Shown in pieces: positions 1 through 10,299 of a stretch of DNA of 64,000 nucleotides. Source of the stretch: Nemertoderma westbladi (Eukaryota > Xenacoelomorpha > Nemertodermatida > Nemertodermatidae). The stretch is from the NCBI GenBank assembly GCA_032718475.1, contig JAUCBJ010000284.1, positions 25,659-89,658 on the forward strand, read 5' to 3'. Position 1 is the stretch's first letter, and the number at the start of each line of letters is the position of its first letter. Under the pieces are notes generated by a model that made no database searches, was not told the DNA's origin, and saw nothing but the letters and a program-made list of their open reading frames with translations. Position numbers and translations under genes: made by a program.

Positions 1-3000
1 GCAGCAAATATAACGCAATCGCAGGTATCGAAAAGTAGCAGTAGCTCAATATTCAATTCAAAAAGAGACTTGGCTATAATAGTTGAGAATAACACAACTA
101 TCAGTACACCACTCCACGATGCCTGTAAATTAGGAAATCTTAAAGATGTTAAACAATTGATAAGAAGCGATCCAGATATGGTAAACGCGTGCGATTACCG
201 CGGATGGACACCGCTACATGTAGCCGCGTTCGTCGGAAACGCTTATGTAATCAACGCGTTGAGGTTAGGAGGGGCCACAATCGTCGCGGAGAAAGATACT
301 GGCTACCTCCCTCTACATAGAGCCACTATAAACGGAAACGTATCCGTGATGAAGATTCTTATTGACATGGGAAATGATGTAAATTATCAGTCACTCGAGG
401 GGTTCACGCCATTGCATATCGCGGCGATGACGGGAAATTCAGATGCCAGTGAATGTTTGTTATTACATGGTGGCAGTTTAACGGCGCGGGATAGGCATTC
501 ACGTACTACAATGGACTTAGCAATAGTGCACAACAAGGATAATGTGGTAACCCTGCTCAAAGATGTTGAAACACGTGTTGCAAATGGTGAAGCTATAATG
601 GATATATTTGACATTTCCAAATACGAGATAATTAATGATGCGATGGAAATGTCTTCTTGCAGCAATAATACTGTAAATAATGAATTCGATCCTGTGAAAG
701 AAGATTGTGATCAAGTCCACTTGGATGAGGAACCAATTGGTGGTGTAAATCTTGTAGATGTTCCTCCCGAAAACTTACAGGGTTCAGAAAGCAGCAAACT
801 ATCGCAGATTTCATTTGGAAGAAAAGATAACACATCCCAGTCACGTGTTTCACTGAAAACCAGTAAAGTTACTGCAGCTGCAAAGGATGAAGATAACACA
901 TCCCAGTCACGAGATTCACTAAAAACCAGTAAAGTTTCTGCAGCTGCAAAGGATGAAGATAACACATCCCAGTCACGAGATTCACTAAAAACCAGTAAAG
1001 TTTCTGCAGCTGCAAAGGATGAAGATAACACATCCCAGTCACGTGTTTCACTAAAAACAAGTAAAGTTTCTGCAGCTGCAAAGGATGAAGATAACACATC
1101 CCAGTCACGAGTTTCATTAAAAACCAGTAAAGTTTCTGCAGCTGCAAAGGATGAAGAAGAAGATAACACATCGCAGTCACGTGTTTCACTAAAAACCAGT
1201 AAAGTTTCAGAAACTGCAAATGACGAATATAAACTATCACAGTCACAAGTTAATGTTTCATTAAAAACCAGTGAAGTTTCTGCAGCTGCAAAGGATGAAG
1301 ATAACACATTGCAGTCACGTGTTTCACTAAAAGCCAGTAAAGTTTCAGAAACTGCAAATGACAAATATAAACTATCACAGTCACAAGTTAATGTTTCATT
1401 AAAAACAAGTAAAGTTTCTGCAGCTGCAAAGGATGAAGATAACACACCTCAGTCATGTGTTTCACTAAAAACCAGTAAAGTTTCTGCAGCTGCAAATGAT
1501 GAAGATAACACACCTCAGTCACGAGTTTCACTAAAAACCAGTAAAGTTTCTGCAGCTGCAAAGGATGAAGATAACACACCTCAGTCACGAGTTTCACTAA
1601 AAACAAGTAAAGTTTCTGCAGCTGCAAAGGATGACGATAACACATCCCAGTCACGTGTTTCACTAAAAACCAGTAAAGTTTCTGCAGCTGCAAAGGATGA
1701 CGATAACTCATCCCAGTCACGAGTTTCACTAAAAACCAGTAAAGTTTCTGCAGCTGCAAAGGATGAAGATAACACACCTCAGTCACGAGTTTCACTAAAA
1801 ACCAGTAAATTTTCTGCAGCTGCAAAGGATGAAGATAACACACCTCAGTCATGTGTTTCACTAAAAACCAGTAAAGTTTCTGCAGCTGCAAAAGATGCAT
1901 CCCAGTCACGAGTTTCACTAAATACCAGTAAAGTTTCTACAGCTGCAAAGGATGAAGATAACACATCCCAGTCACGAGTTTCACTAAAAACCAGTAAAGT
2001 TTCTGCAGCTGCAAAGGATGAAGATAACACACCTCAGTCATGTGTTTCACTAAAAACCAGTAAAGTTTCTGCAGCTGCAAAGGATGCACCCCAGTCACGT
2101 GTTTCACTAAAAACCAGTAAAGTTTCTGAAGCTGCAAAGGATGAAGATAACACATCCCAGTCACGAGTTTCACTAAAAACCAGTAAAGTTTCTGCAGCTG
2201 CAAAGGATGAAGATGACACATTCCAGTCACGAGTTTCACTAAAAACCAGTAAAGTTTCTGCAGCTGCAAAGGATGCATCCCAGTCACGAGTTTCACTAAA
2301 AACCAGTAAGGTTTCTACAGCTGCAAAGGATGAAGATAACACATCCCAGTCACGAGTTTCACTAAAAACCAGTAAAGTTTCTGCACCTGCAAAGGATGAA
2401 GATAACACACCTCAGTCATGTGTTTCACTAAAAACCAGTAAAGTTTCTGCAGCTGCAAAGGATGCACCCCAGTCACGTGTTTCACTAAAAACCAGTAAAG
2501 TTTCTGCAGCTGCAAAGGATGAAGATAACACATCCCAGTCACGAGTTTCACTAAAAACCAGTAAAGTTTCTGCAGCTGCAAAGGATGAAGATAACACATC
2601 CCAGTCACGAGATTCACTAAAAACCAGTAAAGTTTATGCAGCTGCAAAGGATGAAGATAACACATCCCAGTCACGAGTTTCACTAAAAACCAGTAAAGTT
2701 TCTGCAGCTGCAAATGATGAAGATAACACATCCCAGTCACGAGTTTCACTAAAAACCAGTAAAGTTTCTGCAGCTGCAAAGGATGAAGATAACACATCCC
2801 AGTCACGAGTTTCACTAAAAACCAGTAAAGTTTCTGCAGCTGCAAAAGATGAAGATAACACATCCCAGTCACGAGATTCACTAAAAACCAGTAAAGTTTA
2901 TGCAGCTGCAAAGGATGAAGATAACACATCCCAGTCACGTGTTTCACTAAAAACCAGTAAAGTTTCTGCAGCTGCAAAGGATGACGATAACACATCCCAG

Positions 3001-3195
3001 TCGCGAGATTCACTAAAAACCAGTAAAGTTTCTGCAGCTGCAAAAGATGAGACAAAAGTTTCACTAAAAGACAGTAACCTTTCAGCAGCTGCAGAGGAAG
3101 ACGATAACATATCGGAGACAAGAACTTCACCAAAACCCAGTAAATTTATGGAACTCTTTCGACTTTTGTCGGAAGACCAAGAGGAAGAAAAATAA
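1..3195 (+). CDS. Ankyrin-repeat protein with long 22-residue repeat tail (5' partial)
   Basis: The reading frame is open from base 1 to the TAA at 3193-3195 and has no ATG near its left end, so the start lies outside the window or in an upstream exon. Residues coded by about 100-560 form four to five ankyrin repeats, seen as repeated TPLHxAA-type helices (for example TPLHDACKLGN, TPLHVAAFVGN, LPLHRATINGN, TPLHIAAMTGN), a fold used for protein-protein binding. A linker of about 80 residues follows, then roughly thirty copies of a 22-residue unit of the type DEDNTSQSRVSLKTSKVSAA(A)K, and a short divergent tail ending in EDQEEEK. The tail is hydrophilic, alternates acidic and basic blocks and is probably disordered. 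No transmembrane segment or catalytic domain is visible. The ankyrin call is firm; the function is unknown. Confidence 0.85.
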   Translation, partial: AANITQSQVSKSSSSSIFNSKRDLAIIVENNTTISTPLHDACKLGNLKDVKQLIRSDPDMVNACDYRGWTPLHVAAFVGNAYVINALRLGGATIVAEKDTGYLPLHRATINGNVSVMKILIDMGNDVNYQSLEGFTPLHIAAMTGNSDASECLLLHGGSLTARDRHSRTTMDLAIVHNKDNVVTLLKDVETRVANGEAIMDIFDISKYEIINDAMEMSSCSNNTVNNEFDPVKEDCDQVHLDEEPIGGVNLVDVPPENLQGSESSKLSQISFGRKDNTSQSRVSLKTSKVTAAAKDEDNTSQSRDSLKTSKVSAAAKDEDNTSQSRDSLKTSKVSAAAKDEDNTSQSRVSLKTSKVSAAAKDEDNTSQSRVSLKTSKVSAAAKDEEEDNTSQSRVSLKTSKVSETANDEYKLSQSQVNVSLKTSEVSAAAKDEDNTLQSRVSLKASKVSETANDKYKLSQSQVNVSLKTSKVSAAAKDEDNTPQSCVSLKTSKVSAAANDEDNTPQSRVSLKTSKVSAAAKDEDNTPQSRVSLKTSKVSAAAKDDDNTSQSRVSLKTSKVSAAAKDDDNSSQSRVSLKTSKVSAAAKDEDNTPQSRVSLKTSKFSAAAKDEDNTPQSCVSLKTSKVSAAAKDASQSRVSLNTSKVSTAAKDEDNTSQSRVSLKTSKVSAAAKDEDNTPQSCVSLKTSKVSAAAKDAPQSRVSLKTSKVSEAAKDEDNTSQSRVSLKTSKVSAAAKDEDDTFQSRVSLKTSKVSAAAKDASQSRVSLKTSKVSTAAKDEDNTSQSRVSLKTSKVSAPAKDEDNTPQSCVSLKTSKVSAAAKDAPQSRVSLKTSKVSAAAKDEDNTSQSRVSLKTSKVSAAAKDEDNTSQSRDSLKTSKVYAAAKDEDNTSQSRVSLKTSKVSAAANDEDNTSQSRVSLKTSKVSAAAKDEDNTSQSRVSLKTSKVSAAAKDEDNTSQSRDSLKTSKVYAAAKDEDNTSQSRVSLKTSKVSAAAKDDDNTSQSRDSLKTSKVSAAAKDETKVSLKDSNLSAAAEEDDNISETRTSPKPSKFMELFRLLSEDQEEEK
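826..3048 (+). repeat. Coding 66-bp minisatellite (22-aa unit, about 30+ copies)
   Basis: The unit runs from GATGAAGATAACACATCCCA through CTGCAGCTGCAAAG and is 66 bp, so the frame is kept. Variants include units shortened to 19 residues (lacking DEDNT), one with an extra Glu-Glu, and two longer diverged units containing YKLSQSQVNVSLKTS. Units near the 3' end are the most alike, suggesting recent turnover by unequal exchange. Because the period is a multiple of three and lacks antisense stops, long spurious minus-strand ORFs arise here. Confidence 0.95.
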
Positions 3196-3556
3196 ATGTA
3201 AATGTAGAAAAAAATCCCATTCCTTCAATTATTGTTTCCGTTTAGTGTTAGTTTTGTATAATTTATTTTACCATAAATATTAAATACAATTTTGCTATTC
3301 CTATTAGCTAATTTTTTAGCTAATTTTATATTAATTGGATATTACATAAGCACAACAGATAACATAAAGAAACAATTTCTAAAACCATCAAAATGGAAGG
3401 GAAATGTATCAAACTGGGTTGGAGGGATATTAAAATAACGAAAAGAAAATTGTTATGCTACATAGAATAATGTTGGTTGAGCTTGTGGTGGAATGGCCGA
3501 TCGATACCATTTTTAGGATTTCCCAAAATACAAATCTCTTTATATTGGGTAAATAA
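3196..3556. other. Noncoding 3' flank of the ankyrin gene
   Basis: AT-rich sequence with the probable 3' UTR of the ankyrin gene (an AATAAA-like ATTAAATA at about 3278). No other gene seen. Confidence 0.5.
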
Positions 3557-4558
3557 GGGGCCATCCATAAATGACGTCACGTTTTTTATAGACATTTTTG
3601 ACCCCCCCCCCCCCCTTTCGTCACAAATCGTCACGAAATGGCTACCCCCCCCCCCCTCCCCTATGTCACGGCACACTATATAAAATTAAATTATTACTCT
3701 TATATTATTAGAACAATAAATCTGGAATAAATTTGTCAACTATAAACTATAGATATAAACTAATATTACAAATTACAGTAATACGAGTTTTTCAGACATG
3801 CTCCCATGGGCACTGCAGGTGGTCTGTCATGGTTATAATGGCCATTGGTGGGACATCAGCTACTGGGTATGTGTTCGCAGGGGATCGGCCTCCTCTTTGC
3901 AGGACATTGCTTTCGCCGTGAGGACCAGCCAGTGCATAATCTTGTACTTTGGCGGCCTCATGGAGTGTATAAGCATGGTGGACAGCCCATGACTTTCTTG
4001 AGACGCATTTTAAAGGACACTGGACTTGAAGATGCGGATGATCTAGCAAATGTCATGGGTGATAGGGAGTTGTGGCGGCGCAATTTTGTCGACAAGCCGG
4101 CACAGCATTCTTAAAAATGCAGCTGCAATGCAGCATGCCGATCCTAGTAGTAGTCGCAGGGGATTGATAATCAAAACGGGTTTTGGAACTACCGCTACCA
4201 TGAAGGGATGTAAGATTTTTAGTAAAAATTTCGATGCAAAGTAAAGATGACATTCTTTACAAACACGCTCTCTAATTTTACCAATTATGGAAGGGCAGTA
4301 GAGGTCGTAAGGTAAGATTTTAATGGTTATCATTGGAAGAGGTAATAGTTTAATAGTAAACACGTTAATAGTAGACACGTTTAATAGTATACATACACGT
4401 ATGTATTTAATATATATACAGTAATTTTATCGGAAACTTATAATGTGACGTCACGATATTGCGGACACCCCCCCCCCCCCCCTCGTCACAAATCGTCACG
4501 AAATACCAAACCCCCCCCCCCCCCCCTGTCCAGCGTGACGTCATTTATGGATGGCCCC
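3557..4558. mobile_element. TIR DNA element (MITE), TAA target duplication, Harbinger-like
   Basis: The ends are inverted copies of GGGGCCATCCATAAATGACG (3557 onward and ending at 4558), flanked on both sides by TAA (3554-3556 and 4559-4561). Just inside each end lie C-runs and a shared CGTCACAAATCGTCACGAAAT segment. A 3-bp TWA-type duplication and G-rich termini fit PIF/Harbinger-type elements, but no transposase remains, so the superfamily is an inference. The interior is interrupted by a LINE fragment at 3886-4153. Confidence 0.75.
3886..4153 (+). mobile_element. RTE-type LINE 3' end, 5'-truncated, nested in the MITE
   Basis: Matches the last about 270 bp of the LINE at 19464-20974, including the C-terminal codons (LRFAGHCFRREDQPVHNLV-like) and the terminal tail GATCCTAGTAGTAGT. 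It is bounded by an 11-bp direct repeat TCGCAGGGGAT (3875-3885 and 4154-4164), a clear target-site duplication. It therefore inserted after the surrounding MITE. Confidence 0.9.
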
Positions 4559-4561
4559 TAA

Positions 4562-5898
4562 GTAAAATAATTAATTCTTTACAGATAATATATTAATTTT
4601 AAGTTATAAGTGTAATATGGCATGTTTTAAAGTTTACATTACTTTAGCGATATGTGTATATTAATATTATTGGTACCATCTATCTGTTAGCTTAATAATT
4701 AATATTATTTTACTTACTCTAAATTTCTACAAACCTAAAATAAAGGTTTAAATTTCTTTAATATTGCAGCATATATCTGTATTACACTTTGCATGGAAGT
4801 ATAGTAAATAAATATCATTCGAAATTCTAATTAATGATGGCAATCATATTACCTACTAATATCACACTAAACATTTACTCTAACTGCCATGCAATGTTCG
4901 GCGAAAAATTGGCAATAAATTTACCATAACTCTCCCCTCTTAGTATCTCAGCAGCATATTCTTCCTACATCTAATTCGCACCGGACGTGGAATAAATTAT
5001 TTATTAATATTCTCCAAAATTTGTGTAATTGCAGATAAATGTGTACACTTTCTCTTTTAACAACATTTAGCAATGATCGGATATTCTTTCCATACTTAAG
5101 CAGTAAGCACTATGTACGTAAATATTAACTATATTGTACGTTAAATGGTTTCAGATAATGTACCGGTACGGTATATTAAATGACTTAGCCGATTTAGTGA
5201 AGGGTGACAATATCACATGTCCGTCCATGGCCAATTAATATTAGATATAATTATATTATATTATGTGTTTCCGGGTTTTACTATGGGCGTTGCTGTCTCG
5301 ATTAGATAGAGAATAAAATTAAAAAAAAGTGCCAAAACAAAAGGCTTAGAAAATATAGGAATACATTCTTTCTATCAACATCAACGGCAATAAAAAATTC
5401 ATCTCGAAAATCGTTTCTATTGCAATATTTTGCCTCCCAATCTTTGGACGCCAATTAAAAGTTGCCGATATTGTAACCACAGTAACCAGAACTACAACTA
5501 GTCAACTTTAGCCGTCAGTTTAATCACTTGGCTGATTTAAATATTAAATAATAATATAAACTTATCCGCCAACCGCCACCAAACTATTATAAAGTAGAAT
5601 GAAAACATTTATAACCGAGTGCTCTGGTATGAGGAGAGGATAGGTGATTGCCGATGCCTTTACTGTTATTTACCCCCATTTTATCTTATCCTTCGGTATT
5701 TTAATTATTTAGAAATACAAATGTGTTGCAATAATATAGTGTGTATATCAATTACGGTGCTGTATAATAATGGTTTACAACCTCATATTACATATTAGTG
5801 ACATGGAGAACTCTTTAATAGTCACTTTATTCGGCCTTAACGGACTCCCTAAATGGGAAACAAAATAATCATTATCTAATTAGTCATTAAACCCTAAA
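4562..5898. other. Gene-free AT-rich stretch
   Basis: No supported ORF, RNA gene or repeat longer than simple AT tracts was seen. The right end is the 3' flank of the DPP8/9-like gene. Confidence 0.5.
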
Positions 5899-8421
5899 TC
5901 ACATGTTTGTTTGTAAGAAGTCGAGAGTGGTAGCCTCGTAATGTTCGTTGGCCTCGGGTTGACGCAGACCGTGACGTTCCCTCGGGTAGACCTGTAGAGT
6001 ATAGGGCTTACAGGAGTCTACGAGCGCGGAGACCAGCTGACTAGTGTGCCGGAAATGGACGTTCTCGTCCTGCAACCCGTGGACTAGAAGCAACCGGCCC
6101 GGCTCGTTGGGGAAGTCCGCGACGTAACTGAGCACGTTGGCGGACTTGTAGACCCTGGGGTTGCTTCGGGGGTCCCCTAGGTAGCGCTCGGTGTAGGCGG
6201 TGTCGTAGTCGCGCCACGATACCACGGGCGCGGCCGCCACAGCCACGCGGAACGCGTCGCCATGCTGCGCCAAGGCCATCAGCGCGAGATACCCTCCGTA
6301 GGACCAGCCCATAACGGCTACGCGTCCGAGATCCAATGTACCCAACGCCCCGGACAGATGCGCCAAGGCGGACAGCTGGTCGCCCATCTCCACGGTGCCC
6401 ATGCGATCCTTCAACCGCGACTCAAAGTCCAACCCCCGACCGCTGCTACCCCGCCCGTCGACCACGACCACGAGGTAACCCAGCGACGCCAACGTCTGCA
6501 GTCGGTTGTACCGCAACCCTTTGTAGCTGTTGGTTACCAACTGGACGTGAGGACCTCCGTATACGTAGAGGACCACGGGGTACTTGTAGCGCGGGTCGTA
6601 GTCGTACGGGAGGTAGTACATCCCGTAGATAGTCGTGGGAGGGACGTCCTCGTCGTCGGGGGGGAGGGGGAAGCTGAACATGGTAGGGGAGTAGTGGGAG
6701 TCGAGAGGAGCCGGGATCGAGTGTTTAACGAACCCGAGAGGCTCGGGAGGGATTCCGGGGGAATCCAGAAGGGAATCCAGGGAGTGGACGGTGACCTCCG
6801 CGGGTTTATCTAACCGAGAGGAGGTTAGTACGACAATGCGGGATTCTACGCTTACTGTTACAGCGTGGGAGGCGTTCGCAGGAGTCAATCTACGGGGGTT
6901 GGAGGCGGGTTGTGAGTCGTCGGGGGGGTATTCCGTCGCGTAGAGGTGCTGCTCCAACGGTGTGTCCGCGGTGGCGACGAAGAGCAGCAGACCGCGTCTG
7001 GGGTCCGGCCAGACGCCGTCGCAGACCTCCCAGGGGCCGGCGGTGAGCTGTCGGGAGCGCAGCACCGCCGGGGTGCGTGACGCCTCCAGCGGGTGCGAGA
7101 GGGACGAGGTGATCGCGTAGACGTGTCGATAGCCGGAGGTCTGGGAGGCCCAGAGGAAGGAGATGGAGTCCGGGGGGTCAGAGGGGGTCGGGGGGAGGAA
7201 GAGGAGGAGGTCGGAGACGTTGATATAATGGGGGGAGTGTTCCTCGTATACAATGCAGGGGACGAGGGTGGGTGAGGGGGCGGTCTCCCCGCTAGATGGC
7301 GTGTCGTCCGGCACGAAGTACTCCGGCGGGATCAGCACCAGGGCCAGCCTCCGCTGGGCCCGGTCCATCAACTGGAGCCAGACGAACCGGCCACACGGCG
7401 TCCAGTCGGCCCGCACGAGGTACTCGAACCACGGGAACAGCTCGGAGAGTTCGCGACGCGGTCGCAGACGTCGCAACGAGCCCCGCGGGTCCCTCGGAAG
7501 GAAGTCGACCAGACGGAGTTCACTCCGGGGGTTGGGGGACCCCGCGCGGGGGTACATGTAGGTCTCGTCGCCGATGGTCAGCGTGTCCACGCCGGACTCG
7601 TCGACTAGCTCGTAGAGGAGACGAACTCGCTCGTCCGTAGACTTCGGTTGCCACCAGTTACCGGTGAACCTGTCGAACTCTTCCTGAACGACGAAACTCG
7701 GGACCCCGGCGAGTCGGTCTGCCGCCTCCGACAGACGCACCTCGTCGGGGTCCGACAACCCCGTCAACCACAACTGGTCGCCCCGGACGAAGGAGACAAA
7801 GGAAGGGTCGACGGGACAGAGTTTAACGTCGAGTCGACATCCTTTCTCTGCGGTTGGGATCGTGGTTACAGTTGGACCTTCATCGGACATACGACAGACG
7901 CAGAGCTGCGCGGACGCCGTGAATATAAACACAGAGCATTCCGGATTGCAGCTGTACGAGGTGATACCAACTGATCGCATCCGTTTCCGCTCTCGAAGAA
8001 GTTGCTCCTCTTTAGAGAAAGAAACCCCGCAATTTGGAATCGATTCGACAACCGGGACCCATTCCAAAATATCCGAATCATCTGGGGTCACAGGAACGTC
8101 AACGTACTGCAGGGTCAATTCCCGTTGGTTTTGTAGGAAGTTGGACCAACCCAAGAAGAATATCCTGGAAGCGCCTTCGATGTGCGGGTGTTTACAGACG
8201 CTGAACGACTGGGGAACTCTTACAGACTCGGCATTCTGTTGTAGGTATTTATCGCGCACGACTTGGCGGAGTTCCTGCCACGTTCGCTTGGGGGGCACGA
8301 ACGTTAGAGAGGCGCCTTCGTTCTGCTGGGACATCCCGTGGTTGGACAGGGGGAGGGAACCCTTGCCGTGTTCGTTGTCCCCCGTGGAAAATATTTTACC
8401 ACCGTCGAAAAGTCTCTTCAT
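5899..8421 (-). CDS. DPP9: Dipeptidyl peptidase 8/9-like serine peptidase (S9B), single exon
   Basis: An 840-residue uninterrupted frame from ATG (8421) to stop, close to the 860-890 residues of DPP8/DPP9. The N-terminal third carries a conserved TWQELRQVVRDKYLQQ block and LLRERKRMRSVGITSY. The beta-propeller holds QEEFDRFTGNWW, whose paired Glu bind the substrate N-terminus. The C-terminal alpha/beta-hydrolase has the nucleophile motif GWSYGGY (Ser about 707), Asp about 785 in LQDENVHF and His about 817 in RERHG. No signal peptide or membrane anchor is present, which separates it from DPP4/FAP and fits a cytosolic enzyme cleaving X-Pro dipeptides. The CDS is GC-richer than its surroundings. 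It is intronless, whereas vertebrate DPP8/9 have many exons, so a retrocopy is possible, but the frame and catalytic triad are intact. DPP8 and DPP9 cannot be told apart here. Confidence 0.95.
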   Translation of the reverse strand: MKRLFDGGKIFSTGDNEHGKGSLPLSNHGMSQQNEGASLTFVPPKRTWQELRQVVRDKYLQQNAESVRVPQSFSVCKHPHIEGASRIFFLGWSNFLQNQRELTLQYVDVPVTPDDSDILEWVPVVESIPNCGVSFSKEEQLLRERKRMRSVGITSYSCNPECSVFIFTASAQLCVCRMSDEGPTVTTIPTAEKGCRLDVKLCPVDPSFVSFVRGDQLWLTGLSDPDEVRLSEAADRLAGVPSFVVQEEFDRFTGNWWQPKSTDERVRLLYELVDESGVDTLTIGDETYMYPRAGSPNPRSELRLVDFLPRDPRGSLRRLRPRRELSELFPWFEYLVRADWTPCGRFVWLQLMDRAQRRLALVLIPPEYFVPDDTPSSGETAPSPTLVPCIVYEEHSPHYINVSDLLLFLPPTPSDPPDSISFLWASQTSGYRHVYAITSSLSHPLEASRTPAVLRSRQLTAGPWEVCDGVWPDPRRGLLLFVATADTPLEQHLYATEYPPDDSQPASNPRRLTPANASHAVTVSVESRIVVLTSSRLDKPAEVTVHSLDSLLDSPGIPPEPLGFVKHSIPAPLDSHYSPTMFSFPLPPDDEDVPPTTIYGMYYLPYDYDPRYKYPVVLYVYGGPHVQLVTNSYKGLRYNRLQTLASLGYLVVVVDGRGSSGRGLDFESRLKDRMGTVEMGDQLSALAHLSGALGTLDLGRVAVMGWSYGGYLALMALAQHGDAFRVAVAAAPVVSWRDYDTAYTERYLGDPRSNPRVYKSANVLSYVADFPNEPGRLLLVHGLQDENVHFRHTSQLVSALVDSCKPYTLQVYPRERHGLRQPEANEHYEATTLDFLQTNM

Positions 8422-10157
8422 TCCAGTTAGCAGTTACCGTACCGGTAGTGCGGTATAGCGGTACCGGTAATACTGTAGTACAATTATTATAGTAGTCCTT
8501 GTTCTCAGTTGATGCACAATAATTAAATTGCAAAATAGACAGGCGTAATGGGCGTAGGCCCTGCCCTAGCCTATCTGCCTATTTCTGTATCTTTTAGGCA
8601 GATACCGGCAGATCGGTTCGGTATAGCGGTGTAGTCAATGAGTGAATATTGCTTGGCCTTCAATAAAGTAACCAGCTGAATACCAGACGAATAACGCATG
8701 CGGGAAATATTTTAACTGATTGGCCTACAAAATCATGTTGAACACTATCTTAAAGGTGTACCTACAATCCATTCGGTTATCATTCATATGCGTACCTGTG
8801 GCAAAAGAAGCAGGCTACAGTGGTGGTGTTTTCTAACCAAAACAATAAACTAATCTCCATTACTTAATTAACGGAAAGGAGCAGGTTACAGTGGTGGGCT
8901 TTTCTAACCAAAACAATAAACAATATCTCAATAACATAGGGTATTTCATACTTATAGTCTTATTTTTGCAATACGAAAATACCACAGGTACGGATATGAA
9001 CTATAACTATCCATTCAATTATAACAAAAAACCGATCACTTTTGGCAAGCTGGGATGATATGGGATGACCTGGTGCTGCTGTGCTGTTGAGATGATAGTT
9101 TGAGTGACAAATAGACCGAAATGAACCTAATCTAGACGTAATTATAATTATCTTAAATTACAGCGTTGATAGGATATCGTTATCGATGGTCGTATAACCG
9201 TAGTTCGCAATGTAGATAGCTACATACTGCATCTCCATAATCTTAGGGGATAAATGCCTATGGAAGATAAATTAGATTAATTTCGAATAACAACATATAG
9301 GCCTAAATTCCTAATGCATGGCATTCATTTATTATTGATTTTGTACTATTCGCGATTGTACTATTTTGTACTATTTTTCTAAATTCTATGTTTGCTTGCG
9401 ATGGGGTTTTATTTCTGATTAATGTAGTGGTTTTATTCCTCAGGGGATTAATACTTTGGAGTGGTGGCTACTTTTACATAGAATTTCAGGGAATTGTAGG
9501 AAATTAACCTCCATTGGGTTCCCCTTTTGTGACTTGTTTTGCCACTTCCTCGGGTTAATTTGTCATTATAATGTTAGTTTGATAGCAGGCCTACATAATC
9601 GGTCTGTGTTGTTGGCATCCTTCAACAATAGCCATTCAAACAATGCAATGTTAAATGTGAATTTTATCAACATCGTCATTATGAGGAATAGCCGACAACC
9701 ACTGCCGACAACAGCAAAAATGAAAATGTAACCTGAGTTTGTGACTCTCGTTTATTGTTTTGGTTAGAATAACCTTACACTGTAACCTGTTCCTTTCCCT
9801 CAATTAATAATTAACATTAATAAGCTTTAATAATGGTTGTCGGTGTTGGTTGTCGGTTGTCGGCGTAGCGTTTACTCCCTACAGTACTTAGCGCACTTTT
9901 GAATAAGTTGCCCTGAACTCGCCTCTTGTCATCCAGAAGACGAGTGAAAGCGAGCCGAACGAGCCAAACAAGGAGAAACCGGGATGTTTTCGTTTCGGCG
10001 TTAATTCCTTAATGTGCAAAAACCTGTCGAAATCGCCGATGAAACACTTATTTACTTTTACTTTTGTTACTTTATATTTACTTTTGAACTTTTTTCAATT
10101 TTGTCATTTTATAGCTTTAATTGCATGTGTAGGGCCTACGTTACATTTAACGATTAT
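8422..10157. other. Noncoding DNA with short dispersed repeats
   Basis: Upstream flank of the DPP8/9 gene. It holds two tandem minus-oriented copies (about 8808-8850 and 8877-8925) and one plus copy (about 9748-9805) of a dispersed repeat with cores GTAACCTGTTCCTTTCCC and TTATTGTTTTGGTTAGAA. GGTACCGGTA-type short palindromes lie near 8430-8470. No gene is supported. Confidence 0.6.
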
Positions 10158-10299
10158 AGTAGTAGAGTCTTGGGCGGCTTTGTGACAGTTAGACCCCACT
10201 GACTGGCGCCAGACTGTCTGGGTGACACCCAATGACACCCTATGGGTGTCATTGGCATCAGACTGGCTGGGTGACACCTCCTAATTAGGCTAATTAGGT

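Noticed and set aside
387-3133. Many long minus-strand ORFs opposite the ankyrin gene, including one of 272 residues
   Set aside because: They are shadows of the in-frame 66-bp repeat, which has no antisense stops; their Cys/Leu-rich repeats show no domain.
6262-8458. Several plus-strand ORFs of 100-200 residues opposite the DPP8/9 gene
   Set aside because: Antisense shadows of a GC-rich coding region; Arg/Pro-rich with no conserved motif.
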